A stretch of DNA of 64,000 nt from the NCBI RefSeq assembly GCF_000756385.1, contig NZ_JNFC01000056.1, forward strand, positions 62,001-126,000, read 5' to 3'. Under the pieces are notes generated by a model. That model did not search any database. It had not been told where the DNA came from and was given only the letters and a program-made list of their open reading frames with translations. Positions 8,371 to 16,839 of this stretch are shown one piece after another; position 1 is the first letter of the stretch, and the number at the start of each line of letters is the position of its first letter. A program made the translations under genes and the position numbers. The stretch is from Sphingopyxis sp. LC363 (GTDB taxonomy: Bacteria; Pseudomonadota; Alphaproteobacteria; Sphingomonadales; Sphingomonadaceae).

Positions 8371-9525
8371 ATGTCGCTGAGCCTGTTTTCGATTCTGATG
8401 ACGACGCCCGCGGCCTTGTCGGCGCCCGCCGAGCCGGTGATGCCGCACCCCGCCGCGATCCTCACCGACACGCGCCGCGTTGCCGACTGGCAGCTCGCGA
8501 ACCGCACCAACTGGGCGACGATGCCGGCGGCGCGCAAGAGCGTACAAGAGGTACGCGACTGGCAGCAGGCGACCTTCTGGGTCGCGCTGACCGAGCTCGC
8601 GAACCGCGACAGACGATATGCAAAGCCGCTGCTCGACCTTGGCCGCGCCGAAAAATGGCAACTGGGCGACCTTCCCTTTCACGCCGACGATCAGCTGATC
8701 GGGCAGGCGTGGCTATGGGCGGCGAAAAATGGCGCGGGCAAGAAGGCGATCGCGCCGATGCGCGCCTATTTCGACCATGTCCTCGCCAACCGGCCGACGA
8801 TGGGGCTCGAATTCATCCCCGTCGCGCCCGGCAAGGGCACGTCGGCCTGCACCGATCGCTGGTGCTGGTGCGACGCCTTGTTCATGGCGCCGCCGACACT
8901 GCTCCGCCTCGCCAAAGCGACCGGCGACAAGCGCTACGCCGATTTCGTGCACGAAGAGTGGAAGGCGACGACCGACTATCTCTTCGACCCGTCGGAACAG
9001 CTCTATTTTCGCGACAGCCGCTTTTTCGACATGCGCGACGCCAAGGGACGCAAGCTGTTCTGGAGCCGCGGCAACGGCTGGGTGATGGGCGGGCTCGTCC
9101 GCGTGCTGCAGGTGCTGGACAAGAAGGACCCGCAGCGCCCCTATTATGAGAAATTGTTCAAGGACATGGCAACCCGGCTCGTGACGCTGCAAAAGGCCGA
9201 CGGATACTGGCCCGCCTCGCTGCTCGACAACAACCCCGGCACGCCGCCCGAATCGAGCGGCACCGCCTTCTTCACCTATGCCTTCGCATGGGGGGTCGAC
9301 AACGGCCTGCTCGACCGCGCGACCTATCAGCCCGCAGCGGTGCGCGGCTGGGCGGCGCTCGGCCGCGCGGTCCAGCCCGACGGCATGCTCGGCTGGGTCC
9401 AGCAGGTCGGCGACCGCCCCGACAGCGTCTCGGCAAAGGAGACACAATTCTACGGCAGCGGCGCCTATCTGCTCGCGGGAACCGCGATGTTCGATTTGGC
9501 GAAAAAGCGCGGAAAGCCTCAATAA
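8371..9525 (+). CDS. Unsaturated uronyl hydrolase, GH88/GH105 family, exported
   Basis: 384 residues from the ATG at 8371, which follows a GAGAGGGAGAGGA ribosome site; a TTG seven codons earlier is unlikely. Residues 1-18 (MSLSLFSILMTTPAALSA) look like a signal peptide. The (alpha/alpha)6-barrel pattern of YteR-type enzymes is seen: HADDQLIGQAW (D106/D107), WCWCDALFMAPP (candidate acid D168), SRGNGWVMGG and ESSGTAFFTYA. These enzymes remove the 4,5-unsaturated uronic acid that polysaccharide lyases leave at the non-reducing end. Divergent from manD and upstream of the receptor and lyase-like genes, it fits release of unsaturated uronate in the periplasm. Confidence 0.85.
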   Translation: MSLSLFSILMTTPAALSAPAEPVMPHPAAILTDTRRVADWQLANRTNWATMPAARKSVQEVRDWQQATFWVALTELANRDRRYAKPLLDLGRAEKWQLGDLPFHADDQLIGQAWLWAAKNGAGKKAIAPMRAYFDHVLANRPTMGLEFIPVAPGKGTSACTDRWCWCDALFMAPPTLLRLAKATGDKRYADFVHEEWKATTDYLFDPSEQLYFRDSRFFDMRDAKGRKLFWSRGNGWVMGGLVRVLQVLDKKDPQRPYYEKLFKDMATRLVTLQKADGYWPASLLDNNPGTPPESSGTAFFTYAFAWGVDNGLLDRATYQPAAVRGWAALGRAVQPDGMLGWVQQVGDRPDSVSAKETQFYGSGAYLLAGTAMFDLAKKRGKPQ

Positions 9526-9585
9526 ATTCGGCGGTTGCGGTTCATACCGGCTCCCGGCGCGAATGATTGACTTCTCCTTTTTGAG

Positions 9586-9618
9586 TTGTAATACAATTTG
9601 GAAGTTGTATAACAACTT
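9586..9618. promoter_or_regulatory. Pair of GntR-type palindromes upstream of the TonB receptor
   Basis: TTGTA-A-TACAA (9586-9596) and AAGTTGT-ATA-ACAACTT (9602-9618) are perfect palindromes spaced 16 bases between centres. The second shares the GTTGT-N3-ACAAC core with the site at 8270-8282. TTGACT at 9567-9572 and TACAAT at 9592-9597 could be promoter elements (19-base spacing), the -10 then lying inside the first palindrome. Confidence 0.62.
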
Positions 9619-9621
9619 AAA

Positions 9622-9637
9622 TTGACACCGGTATCAA
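9622..9637. promoter_or_regulatory. Putative LacI-type operator upstream of the TonB receptor
   Basis: TTGACACCGGTATCAA is a 16-base palindrome with one mismatched pair and a CCGG core. It starts three bases after the GntR-type palindrome and 63 bases before the receptor ATG. It resembles the site at 8316-8329 and matches TTGTCAACGTTGTCAA at 32236-32251 in 12 of 16 positions. Confidence 0.55.
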
Positions 9638-9684
9638 CCGGGTCCGCGCCGCAAATCCAGGGGCGGCATAAAAAGGAGAGGGAA

Positions 9685-12606
9685 ATGAAGCCATCATCGG
9701 TCCTGCCGACCCGCGCCGCCTTGCTGGCGTCGGCGGCGCTGTTCGCCGCCATGCCCGTATGGGCGCAGGAAGCGCCCGAAACCGAAGGCGAGGCGGCGGC
9801 GGCAGCGGTCGATGGCGGCGACGAGATCCTCGTCACGGGCACGCGCGCGACGCAGCGCAGCTCGATCGAGTTCAAGCGCGCCGCCGATGTCGTCGTCGAC
9901 GGCCTCGTCAGCGAAGAGATCGGCGCGACCCCCGACAATTCGGTCGGAGACACGCTCGAACGCATCGTCGGCGTCTCGGCAGACCGCTTCAAGGGCAACG
10001 CCAACGAACTGTCGGTGCGCGGCCTTGGTCCGACCTTGAGCTTTTCGACCTTCAACGGCCGCGAAGTGTCGACCGCGGGGCCCGACCGCTCGGTCGCCTT
10101 CCAGCAATTCCCGTCCGAGCTGGTCAACGGCGTCCTCGTCTACAAGACGCAGCGCGCCGACTTTCTCGAAGGCGGCGTCGGCGGGGTGATCGAGCTTCGC
10201 TCGATGAAGCCGCTCGATTATGGCAAGCGGCGCATCCAGTTCGAGGTGCGCGGCGACTTCCAGCCGCAGGACGACGATGTCTATCAGCACGACGGGCTTG
10301 GCTACCGCGCCAATATTTCCTACACCGACCAATATGAAACCGGGCTCGGCGACATCGGCGTGTCGATCGGTTACCAGCGTCAGGACACGAGCGCGCCCGA
10401 GGATTATTACAACGGCAATTCGACCTTCCAGCTCTGCAACACCTCGGCCGACAATCCCTGGCAGCTGACCGGCAATGCCGCGACGCAGGCAGCCGCCGGC
10501 GCCAACATCAACTGCACCTTCGCCGAAGGGCCGCGCACCGCCAATGGCGTGACGGTCGGCGAAACGATCGGGGATTATTATTTCCCCACCTCGTCGCGCA
10601 GCTTCCGCACCCAGAAAACCTCGGAGATTCGCGACGGGCTGATCGGCGCGATCCAGTGGCGCCCGTCACCCGAATTCGAGATCGCGATCGACGGCCAATA
10701 TTCGAAGCGCCGCAGCCGCGAGGACCGCAACGTGCTCGGCATCCCCGAAGGGCTGCGCGGGATCGAACCGCTGGTCATCGGCGACGGCAGCAACGGCTAT
10801 TCGCCCGGCGCGCTGATCAGCTATCGCGGCAATTCGAATATCGAGAACCAGCTCGAAACGCGCCAGCGTAACGAAAGCTACAAGGGCGGCGGCCTGGGTC
10901 TGATCTGGACCCCCGATCGCTGGACAGTCAGCTTCGACGGATCCTATTCGGACAGCCACCGCACCGAAACGCAGAAGGCGACGCGCATGCGATCGAACCG
11001 CCGCGTCGGCTATACGCTGTCCTATGTCGACGACAATGTCGTGCCAGTCGTCGAATTCGAGGATTTCGACATCACCGACCACGACCTGTTCCTGACCACC
11101 GCGCCCAATTCGGTCTATGCGCGCAACCGCTTCGTCACCGACCGCCGCGACCGCATCTGGGCCGGACGGCTCGACGTGGAGCGCGAACTCGACGGTTTCA
11201 TCACCTCGGTCAAGGTCGGCGGCCGCTATTCGGACCACCAGCGCACCAACGACAATGCGCGCAACAACGACCTCAACACGCTGGCCGCAATCGACGGCGC
11301 GACCCCGGCGGAGTTGATCGCGCAGGCGAACCAGAATTGCCGCGTGCCCTTTACGACGACCAGCTACATGCAGGGTATGGGCACCAACGTCACGCGCTGG
11401 GCGACGTTCGACAACGACTGCCTGTTCCGCACCTTCACCGGCGGCGACGACGCGCTTCCCTATCCGACCGACGGCCGCGACCCGAGCGACATCGACGTCA
11501 CCGAGCGCATCTATGCGCTCTACGGCCTCGCCAATTTCGAATCGCAGGCGGGCAGCGTGCCGTTCAGCGGCAATATCGGGCTACGCTGGGTCAAGACCGA
11601 CATCACCTCGATCGGCTATCGCCAGCCCTATGTGATCACGATCGACACCGCCGGCGACAGCTATAGCGTCGATCCCGATCCGAACGGCGCGCTGCTGACG
11701 AACCGCGCCACGGGCAGCTATAATTATTTCCTGCCGAGCGCGAACATCGCCTTCGACCTTTCGCAAGAGGTCAAGCTGCGCCTCGCCGCCTATCGCGCGA
11801 TCGCGCGGTCGGGGATCGAAAGCTTCGGCGCGGGCATCCGGCTCAACCCGACGGCGGGCACGGGGCTCGACAATATCATCTTCGACGCGACCACCGGCAA
11901 CCCGAACCTCAAGCCGCTGCGCGCATGGAACCTCGATGCGAGCCTCGAGCTCTATGCGTCGCAAGACACGCTTCTCTCGATCGCGGGCTATTATAAGTGG
12001 GCGAAGGGCACGGTGATCAGCGCCGAGGAGCCGATCCCGACCGACGTCACCATCACGACGATCCGCGACGGCGGCGCGCCGGTAACCGAGACCGTCACCA
12101 TCGCACCGGTCGCCCCGACCAACGACAGCGAGACGCGGCATCTCTACGGGATCGAGGCGACCGCGAGCCACGCCTTCACCTGGCTTCCCGACCCGCTCGA
12201 CGGGCTCGGCATCCAGGGATCGGTCAACCGCGCCTTCGCCAATTTCGAATATCCGGATACCTCGCCGATCGCCGACTATGTCGATCCCGCGAACCTGATC
12301 GGCCTGTCGAAATGGACCGCGAGCGGATCGGTGTGGTTCGAAAAATGGGGCCTCTCGCTGCGCGCCAACCTTCGCTACCGTTCGGGCTATTACAAGCCGA
12401 ACAGCGGCACCAATCGCGAGATTCGCGGCGCGACCTACATCAATCTGTCGGCGCAATATAATCTCACCGACAATGTCCAGCTTAAGCTGCAGGCGCTCAA
12501 CGTCACCGGCACCAACGACATCATGTACAAGGGCGGATACGACAGCATCGCCGAAGTGTCGCGCAGCGGTACGCAATATTTCTTCGGCTTCCGGGTCCGC
12601 CTGTGA
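9685..12606 (+). CDS. TonB-dependent receptor of the uronate locus
   Basis: 973 residues from the ATG at 9685, preceded by AAGGAGAGGG; an upstream TTG is rejected. A signal peptide ends at VWAQE. The TonB box region reads DEILVTGTRATQRS, followed by a plug domain (LSVRGLGPTLSF, then FLEGGVGGVIELRS) and a 22-strand-type barrel ending in FFGFRVRL with a terminal aromatic pattern. The layout is that of the large Caulobacter/Xanthomonas-type receptors that import oligosaccharides across the outer membrane. The next gene starts inside its stop codon, so receptor and lyase-like genes are co-transcribed and translationally coupled. Confidence 0.9.
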   Translation: MKPSSVLPTRAALLASAALFAAMPVWAQEAPETEGEAAAAAVDGGDEILVTGTRATQRSSIEFKRAADVVVDGLVSEEIGATPDNSVGDTLERIVGVSADRFKGNANELSVRGLGPTLSFSTFNGREVSTAGPDRSVAFQQFPSELVNGVLVYKTQRADFLEGGVGGVIELRSMKPLDYGKRRIQFEVRGDFQPQDDDVYQHDGLGYRANISYTDQYETGLGDIGVSIGYQRQDTSAPEDYYNGNSTFQLCNTSADNPWQLTGNAATQAAAGANINCTFAEGPRTANGVTVGETIGDYYFPTSSRSFRTQKTSEIRDGLIGAIQWRPSPEFEIAIDGQYSKRRSREDRNVLGIPEGLRGIEPLVIGDGSNGYSPGALISYRGNSNIENQLETRQRNESYKGGGLGLIWTPDRWTVSFDGSYSDSHRTETQKATRMRSNRRVGYTLSYVDDNVVPVVEFEDFDITDHDLFLTTAPNSVYARNRFVTDRRDRIWAGRLDVERELDGFITSVKVGGRYSDHQRTNDNARNNDLNTLAAIDGATPAELIAQANQNCRVPFTTTSYMQGMGTNVTRWATFDNDCLFRTFTGGDDALPYPTDGRDPSDIDVTERIYALYGLANFESQAGSVPFSGNIGLRWVKTDITSIGYRQPYVITIDTAGDSYSVDPDPNGALLTNRATGSYNYFLPSANIAFDLSQEVKLRLAAYRAIARSGIESFGAGIRLNPTAGTGLDNIIFDATTGNPNLKPLRAWNLDASLELYASQDTLLSIAGYYKWAKGTVISAEEPIPTDVTITTIRDGGAPVTETVTIAPVAPTNDSETRHLYGIEATASHAFTWLPDPLDGLGIQGSVNRAFANFEYPDTSPIADYVDPANLIGLSKWTASGSVWFEKWGLSLRANLRYRSGYYKPNSGTNREIRGATYINLSAQYNLTDNVQLKLQALNVTGTNDIMYKGGYDSIAEVSRSGTQYFFGFRVRL

Positions 12607-13850
12607 AGCCAGCAGTTTTAGCCCGACTCCCTTGGGCTATCCTGGCCGCCGCCGCGACTCCGTCCGCGGCGGCGGCTTTTTCCTCAACGCCTGCTTGTGA
12701 GACGAGCGAAGGCTATTCGGCGTCGTTCGATGGCCGCCGCACCTTCGCGCTGCGCCCCGCCGATCTCGAAGCGATCAAGGCGGCGCTGCCAACCGATCCG
12801 GCGATCGGCGCCGCCTATCGCGACCTGATCGTCCGCGCCGACAAGGCGCTGGCGGCGAAACCCGCGTCGGTGACCGACAAGCGCAGCATCCCCCTATCGG
12901 GCGACCGCCACGATTATGTCAGCCTCGCGCGCTATTGGTGGCCGAACCCCGCCAATCCAAACGGCGCCTATGTCCGCCGCGACGGCGACACCAATCCCGA
13001 TATCGAATCGGGCCGCTTCGACCGCGCCGCGCTTGCGCGCATGGTGCGCGACGCCGACACGCTCGGCCTCGCTTATTATTACAGTGGCGAGCGAACATAT
13101 GCCGACGGCGCCGCGCGCGTCATCCGCGTCTGGTTCCTCGATCCCGCGACGCGCATGAACCCGAACATGAACTTCGCGCAAGCCGTGCCCGGCGTGTCGA
13201 ACGGTCGCGCCGAAGGCGTGCTCGACGGCGCGGGCTTCGTCGCGGTGATCGACGCCGCCGGGCTGATCGCGCCGTCGGGCGCGCTGACGGCGGACGAAAT
13301 GACCGCGCTCGAAGGCTGGTTTTCGCGCTATCTCGACTGGATGCTGACGAGTCCGAACGGCAGGGCGGAAGGCAAGGCCGCCAATAACCATGGCCTTTGG
13401 TACGACGCGCAGGTCGCGCGCTTCGCACTGTTCGCGCGGCGCCCCGATGTCGCACGCCGGATCGTGGCGGCCTTTCCTGCAAGGCGCCTCGCACGGCAAG
13501 TCGATCCCTCAGGCGCCTTGCCCAAGGAGCTGACGCGAACGCGCAGCTTCCACTATTCGCTCTATGCGCTCGACGCCGCCTACACGCTGGCCGACAGCGC
13601 GGCGTGCCTTGGCATCGATCTCTATCGCGCCGAGGAACGCGGCCGCTCGCTGCGCCGGGCGACCGACTATGTCGCCGCATATCGCGGCCGCGCATCCGAC
13701 TGGCCGTACAAGGAACAGGGCTGGCCGGCCGCGATGCTGGACCGGCTGCTCGTTCGCGCCGACGATGCCTGGGGTCCGGGCGCCTATCCGCGCGCGGTCG
13801 ACGGCGATCTGTTGCTTCGCCGTCGCATCGCCCCGAAGGGCCCCCAATGA
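12603..13850 (+). CDS. Alginate-lyase-fold polysaccharide lyase (PF05426-like), first copy
   Basis: 415 residues from a GTG overlapping the receptor stop. A signal peptide ends near AAAAFS. Motifs of the alginate_lyase fold appear in order: YVSLARYWWPNPANPNGAYV (from about residue 100), TRMNPNMNFAQAVPGVSNGR, KAANNHGLWYDAQ (candidate catalytic Asn/His) and TRTRSFHYSLYALDA. Families with this alpha/alpha barrel (PL5 and PL38 types) cleave alginate or glucuronan by beta-elimination, leaving an unsaturated end that GH105 would remove. Beside manD the best substrate guess is a glucuronic-acid polymer; alginate cannot be excluded. About 390 residues is normal for the family. Confidence 0.75.
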   Translation: MKPAVLARLPWAILAAAATPSAAAAFSSTPACETSEGYSASFDGRRTFALRPADLEAIKAALPTDPAIGAAYRDLIVRADKALAAKPASVTDKRSIPLSGDRHDYVSLARYWWPNPANPNGAYVRRDGDTNPDIESGRFDRAALARMVRDADTLGLAYYYSGERTYADGAARVIRVWFLDPATRMNPNMNFAQAVPGVSNGRAEGVLDGAGFVAVIDAAGLIAPSGALTADEMTALEGWFSRYLDWMLTSPNGRAEGKAANNHGLWYDAQVARFALFARRPDVARRIVAAFPARRLARQVDPSGALPKELTRTRSFHYSLYALDAAYTLADSAACLGIDLYRAEERGRSLRRATDYVAAYRGRASDWPYKEQGWPAAMLDRLLVRADDAWGPGAYPRAVDGDLLLRRRIAPKGPQ

Positions 13851-15025
13851 TCGCACGCCGTACCCTGCTACTCACCGCGCTGCTCGCCGCGTCCGCAGCA
13901 TGGGCACGCCCGCAGCCCGGCGCGCTCGACATTCGCGCGATCGAGCGCCGCCGTCTGCTACCGCAAGCCGAAGCCCTGCTTGGCGCCGAGCCGCGCACCA
14001 TCGCCGCGATCCCCGCGCCGCGCAGTCCCGCCGGACCGCAGGATTATTATTCGGAAGGTGATTATTGGTGGCCCGATCCGGCGAACCCCGGCGGCGCCTA
14101 TATCCGCCGCGACGGCCGCTCGAACCCCGACAAGTTCGACGGCCACCGCGACGCGCTGATCGCCTTCGGGCGGACCGTTCCCGCGCTCGCGGCGCTATGG
14201 GATCTCACCGGCGAGCCGCGCTGCGCCGACGCCGCGATGCGCCACCTCCACGCATGGTTCGTCGATCCAAAGACGCGGATGAACCCCAATCTCGACCACG
14301 CGCAGGCGATCATCGGCGTCAATACGGGCCGCGCGATCGGGGTGATCGACACGCTGCAGATCGTCGAGGTCGCGCGCGCTGCGGCGCTGTTCGCGCGAAA
14401 GGACGCGCCGGGCTATGCCGCGATCCGCGCCGGCGTCGAAGGCTGGTTCGCATCCTATCTGGATTGGCTCACCACCTCGCCCTTCGGTACCGAAGAGCGC
14501 GACGAGAAGAATAACCACGGAACTTGCTGGCTCTTGCAGGCGGCCAGCTTCGCCGCATTGCTCGGCCGCGACGACATCCTCGCCGATGCCCGCGCCCGGC
14601 TCAAGACGATCATCATCCCGACGCAGATCGCCGCCGACGGCCGCCAGCCGCTCGAACTCGCGCGCACCAAGCCCTACGCCTATTCGCTCTTCAACCTCGA
14701 CGTCCTCACCGCGTCGGCGTGGCTGCTCGGCGGCGGCGAGCTGATCGGCTGGAAGACCCCCGACGGCCGCTCGATCGGCGGCGCGATCGCATGGATGGCG
14801 CCCTATATCGCCGACAAGGCGAAATGGCCGCTGCCGCCCGACGTGGAATATTGGGACGGCTTCCCCGTGCGCCAGCCGAGCCTGCTCTTCGGCGGCCTCG
14901 CGCAGACACGCGGCGACTGGCTGGCGCTTTGGCAACGGCTGAACCCCGACCCAGTCGTCGGCGAGGTCGTGCGCAACTTCCCCGTTCGCCAGCCTTTGCT
15001 CTGGCTAGGGCGTGATCGGCGTTGA
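13847..15025 (+). CDS. Alginate-lyase-fold polysaccharide lyase, second copy
   Basis: 392 residues from the ATG at 13847, overlapping the previous stop (ATGA). A signal peptide ends near AWARPQ. The motifs parallel the first copy: SEGDYWWPDPANPGGAYIRR, TRMNPNLDHAQAIIGVNTGR, KNNHGTCWLLQ and ARTKPYAYSLFNLD. The first copy has GLWYD where this has GTCWLL, so the two probably differ in specificity or mode (for example endo versus exo). They look like ancient tandem duplicates. The last residues, LWLGRDRR, are encoded by the palindromic repeat at 15005-15105, so the original C-terminus has been altered. Confidence 0.75.
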   Translation: MIARRTLLLTALLAASAAWARPQPGALDIRAIERRRLLPQAEALLGAEPRTIAAIPAPRSPAGPQDYYSEGDYWWPDPANPGGAYIRRDGRSNPDKFDGHRDALIAFGRTVPALAALWDLTGEPRCADAAMRHLHAWFVDPKTRMNPNLDHAQAIIGVNTGRAIGVIDTLQIVEVARAAALFARKDAPGYAAIRAGVEGWFASYLDWLTTSPFGTEERDEKNNHGTCWLLQAASFAALLGRDDILADARARLKTIIIPTQIAADGRQPLELARTKPYAYSLFNLDVLTASAWLLGGGELIGWKTPDGRSIGGAIAWMAPYIADKAKWPLPPDVEYWDGFPVRQPSLLFGGLAQTRGDWLALWQRLNPDPVVGEVVRNFPVRQPLLWLGRDRR

Positions 15026-15105
15026 TGTATTTTTTCCTCGTCATCCCGGCGAAGGCCGGGATCTCGCCGGTGCGTCAAGTAGAGACGATTGATGATCACG
15101 CCTAG
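15005..15105. repeat. Inverted-repeat element spanning two convergent stop codons
   Basis: CTAGGGCGTGATC at 15005 faces GATCACGCCTAG at 15094-15105, and an inner hairpin, TCCCGGCGAAGGCCGGGA, lies between them. The inner sequence belongs to a common alphaproteobacterial CGTCATCCCGGCGAAGG repeat type. The element supplies the end of the lyase gene and the stop of the opposing mcd-like gene, and it may terminate both transcripts. Confidence 0.65.
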
Positions 15106-16706
15106 TTGCGCCCCTCGGCCAGCCCGCGCGCAATCACCTGCGCCTGAATCTCGGCGGCGCCCTCGAAGATATTGAGGATGCGCGCGTCGCACAGCACACG
15201 GCTGATTTCATATTCCATGGCATAACCGTTGCCGCCATGGATCTGCAGGCTCGCATCGGCGTTCGACCAAGCGGCGCGCGCGGCGAGAAGCTTCGCCATC
15301 CCCGCCTCGATGTCGCAGCGCTTGCCGCTGTCCTTCGCGCGCGCCGCCGCATAGCTGAGCTCGCGCGCCATCACGAAATCGACGAGGCTCATCGCGAGCT
15401 TGTCCGACACACGCGGGAAATCGATGATCGCCCGGCCGAACTGCTTGCGGGCGAGCGCATAGTCGAGCCCGAGTTCGAGCGCGCGCCGCGCCACCCCGAC
15501 AGCGCGCGCCGCGGTCTGGATCCGCGCGCCTTCGAAGGTGCGCATGAGCTGTTTGAACCCCTGCCCCTCCGCGCCGCCGAGCAGCGCGTCGGCGGGAGCG
15601 TGCATCGCATCGAACTGCAACGCATATTCGCGCATCCCGCGATAGCCGAGCACCTCGATCTCGCTGCCGCTCATGCCCTTGGCGGGGAAGGGATCGGCTT
15701 CGGTCCCGCGCGGCTTCGGGACGAGCAGCATCGACAACCCGGCATAGCCCTTCGCTTGTGGAAGCGTGCGCGCGAGCAGCGTCATCAGGTCCGAGCGCGC
15801 GGCGTGGGTGATCCAGTTTTTCGCGCCGTCTATGACCCACTGATTATCCTCGCGCCGCGCGCGGGTCTGGAGCGATCCGAGGTCCGATCCGACGTCGGGT
15901 TCGGTGAACACCGCGGTCGGCAACACCTCGCCGCTCGCGATCCGGGGCAGCCAATCCGCCTTCTGCGCCTCGGTTCCGCCCATCGCGATCAGCTCGCCCG
16001 CAATCTCCGACCGTGTGCCGAGCGATCCCGCGCCGATCCAGCCGCGCGACAATTCCTCGGTGACGATGCACATGACGAGCTTGCCGAGCCCGAGCCCGCC
16101 ATATTCCTCGGGAATGCAGACGCCGAAGGTGCCGAGGTCGGCCATCGCCTGCACCGTCGCGTCGGGGATCAACGCATTGGCGAGGTGCCAGCCATGCGCG
16201 CCCGGCACGATCGCGGCGTCGGTGAAGCGGCGATACTGCTCGCGGATCGCGTCGAGATCGGGGTCGTGCAGCGTCTCACTCGGCCACTGCCCCGCGGCGA
16301 GTTCGGCGGCGACGGCGGCGCGGGTCGCGGCGTGGTCGGTATCGAGCAGGCCGGCGCAGCTATCCGCGAGCGCGCGCGCCTCGACACCTAGGCCAAGATC
16401 GGCAGGGCGGAAAATCTCATTCTGCCCCATCGGCAATCCGCCGACGAGCTGGCCGATCCCCTCGGCGAACGCGAGCACCGCGACCTTCGCATCGAACGCA
16501 TCGAGCGGGTTCGAGTTCTGGCCGGACTCGCACCACGCCAGCACCGCCTCCAGCGCCGCGACCGTCGTCGCGACCCATGCGAAGCCATGCGCCGCGCGCT
16601 GCTCGCGGTCGATCGGATGCAGCGCGAGCCGCTCCACGAGCGCCCTCCGCGCGGCGTCACGATAGGCCTGCGCTGCGTTCAGTGCGTTGTTCAGATCGGC
16701 TTGCAT
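15102..16706 (-). CDS. mcd: (2S)-Methylsuccinyl-CoA dehydrogenase-like acyl-CoA dehydrogenase
   Basis: 534 residues, longer than ordinary acyl-CoA dehydrogenases (about 390) because of an N-terminal helical extension of about 150 residues, as in Mcd of the ethylmalonyl-CoA pathway. Diagnostic stretches I associate with Mcd are TEELSRGWIGAGSLGTRSEI, AVFTEPDVGSDLGSL, NWITHAARSDLMTLLART, GMSGSEIEVLGYRGM and the ending ARILNIFEGAAEIQAQVIA. Mcd oxidises (2S)-methylsuccinyl-CoA to 2-methylfumaryl-CoA with FAD. A Mct-like gene two genes upstream would use that product. A TTG at 16715 is an alternative start. No crotonyl-CoA carboxylase/reductase is in the window. Confidence 0.75.
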   Translation of the reverse strand: MQADLNNALNAAQAYRDAARRALVERLALHPIDREQRAAHGFAWVATTVAALEAVLAWCESGQNSNPLDAFDAKVAVLAFAEGIGQLVGGLPMGQNEIFRPADLGLGVEARALADSCAGLLDTDHAATRAAVAAELAAGQWPSETLHDPDLDAIREQYRRFTDAAIVPGAHGWHLANALIPDATVQAMADLGTFGVCIPEEYGGLGLGKLVMCIVTEELSRGWIGAGSLGTRSEIAGELIAMGGTEAQKADWLPRIASGEVLPTAVFTEPDVGSDLGSLQTRARREDNQWVIDGAKNWITHAARSDLMTLLARTLPQAKGYAGLSMLLVPKPRGTEADPFPAKGMSGSEIEVLGYRGMREYALQFDAMHAPADALLGGAEGQGFKQLMRTFEGARIQTAARAVGVARRALELGLDYALARKQFGRAIIDFPRVSDKLAMSLVDFVMARELSYAAARAKDSGKRCDIEAGMAKLLAARAAWSNADASLQIHGGNGYAMEYEISRVLCDARILNIFEGAAEIQAQVIARGLAEGRN

Positions 16707-16717
16707 TACCAACAATC

Positions 16718-16803
16718 CGTTCGCCCTGAGCTTGTCGAAGGGCCGTTCTTCCTTTCGGGTCTCGCGAAGAAGGACGGTGCTTCGACAAGCTCAGCACAAA
16801 CGG
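16718..16803. repeat. Sphingomonad-type palindromic repeat (CTGAGCTTGTCGAAG)
   Basis: CTGAGCTTGTCGAAG at 16726-16740 is the exact inverse of CTTCGACAAGCTCAG at 16780-16794. A second inner pair (CCGTTCTTC and GAAGAAGGACGG) lies between, and CCGTT/AACGG flanks extend it to 16718-16803. It fills the gap between the thiolase stop and the mcd-like start, where the transcript would fold strongly. Confidence 0.75.
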
Positions 16804-16839
16804 CTTTTTGTTGAGGTGGCGGTTTCATCTTCGTCGATC

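Noticed and set aside
13397..13846. 150-codon upstream extension of the second lyase gene
   Set aside because: It lies within the first lyase gene in another frame; the ATG at 13847 overlaps the previous stop and opens a clean signal peptide.
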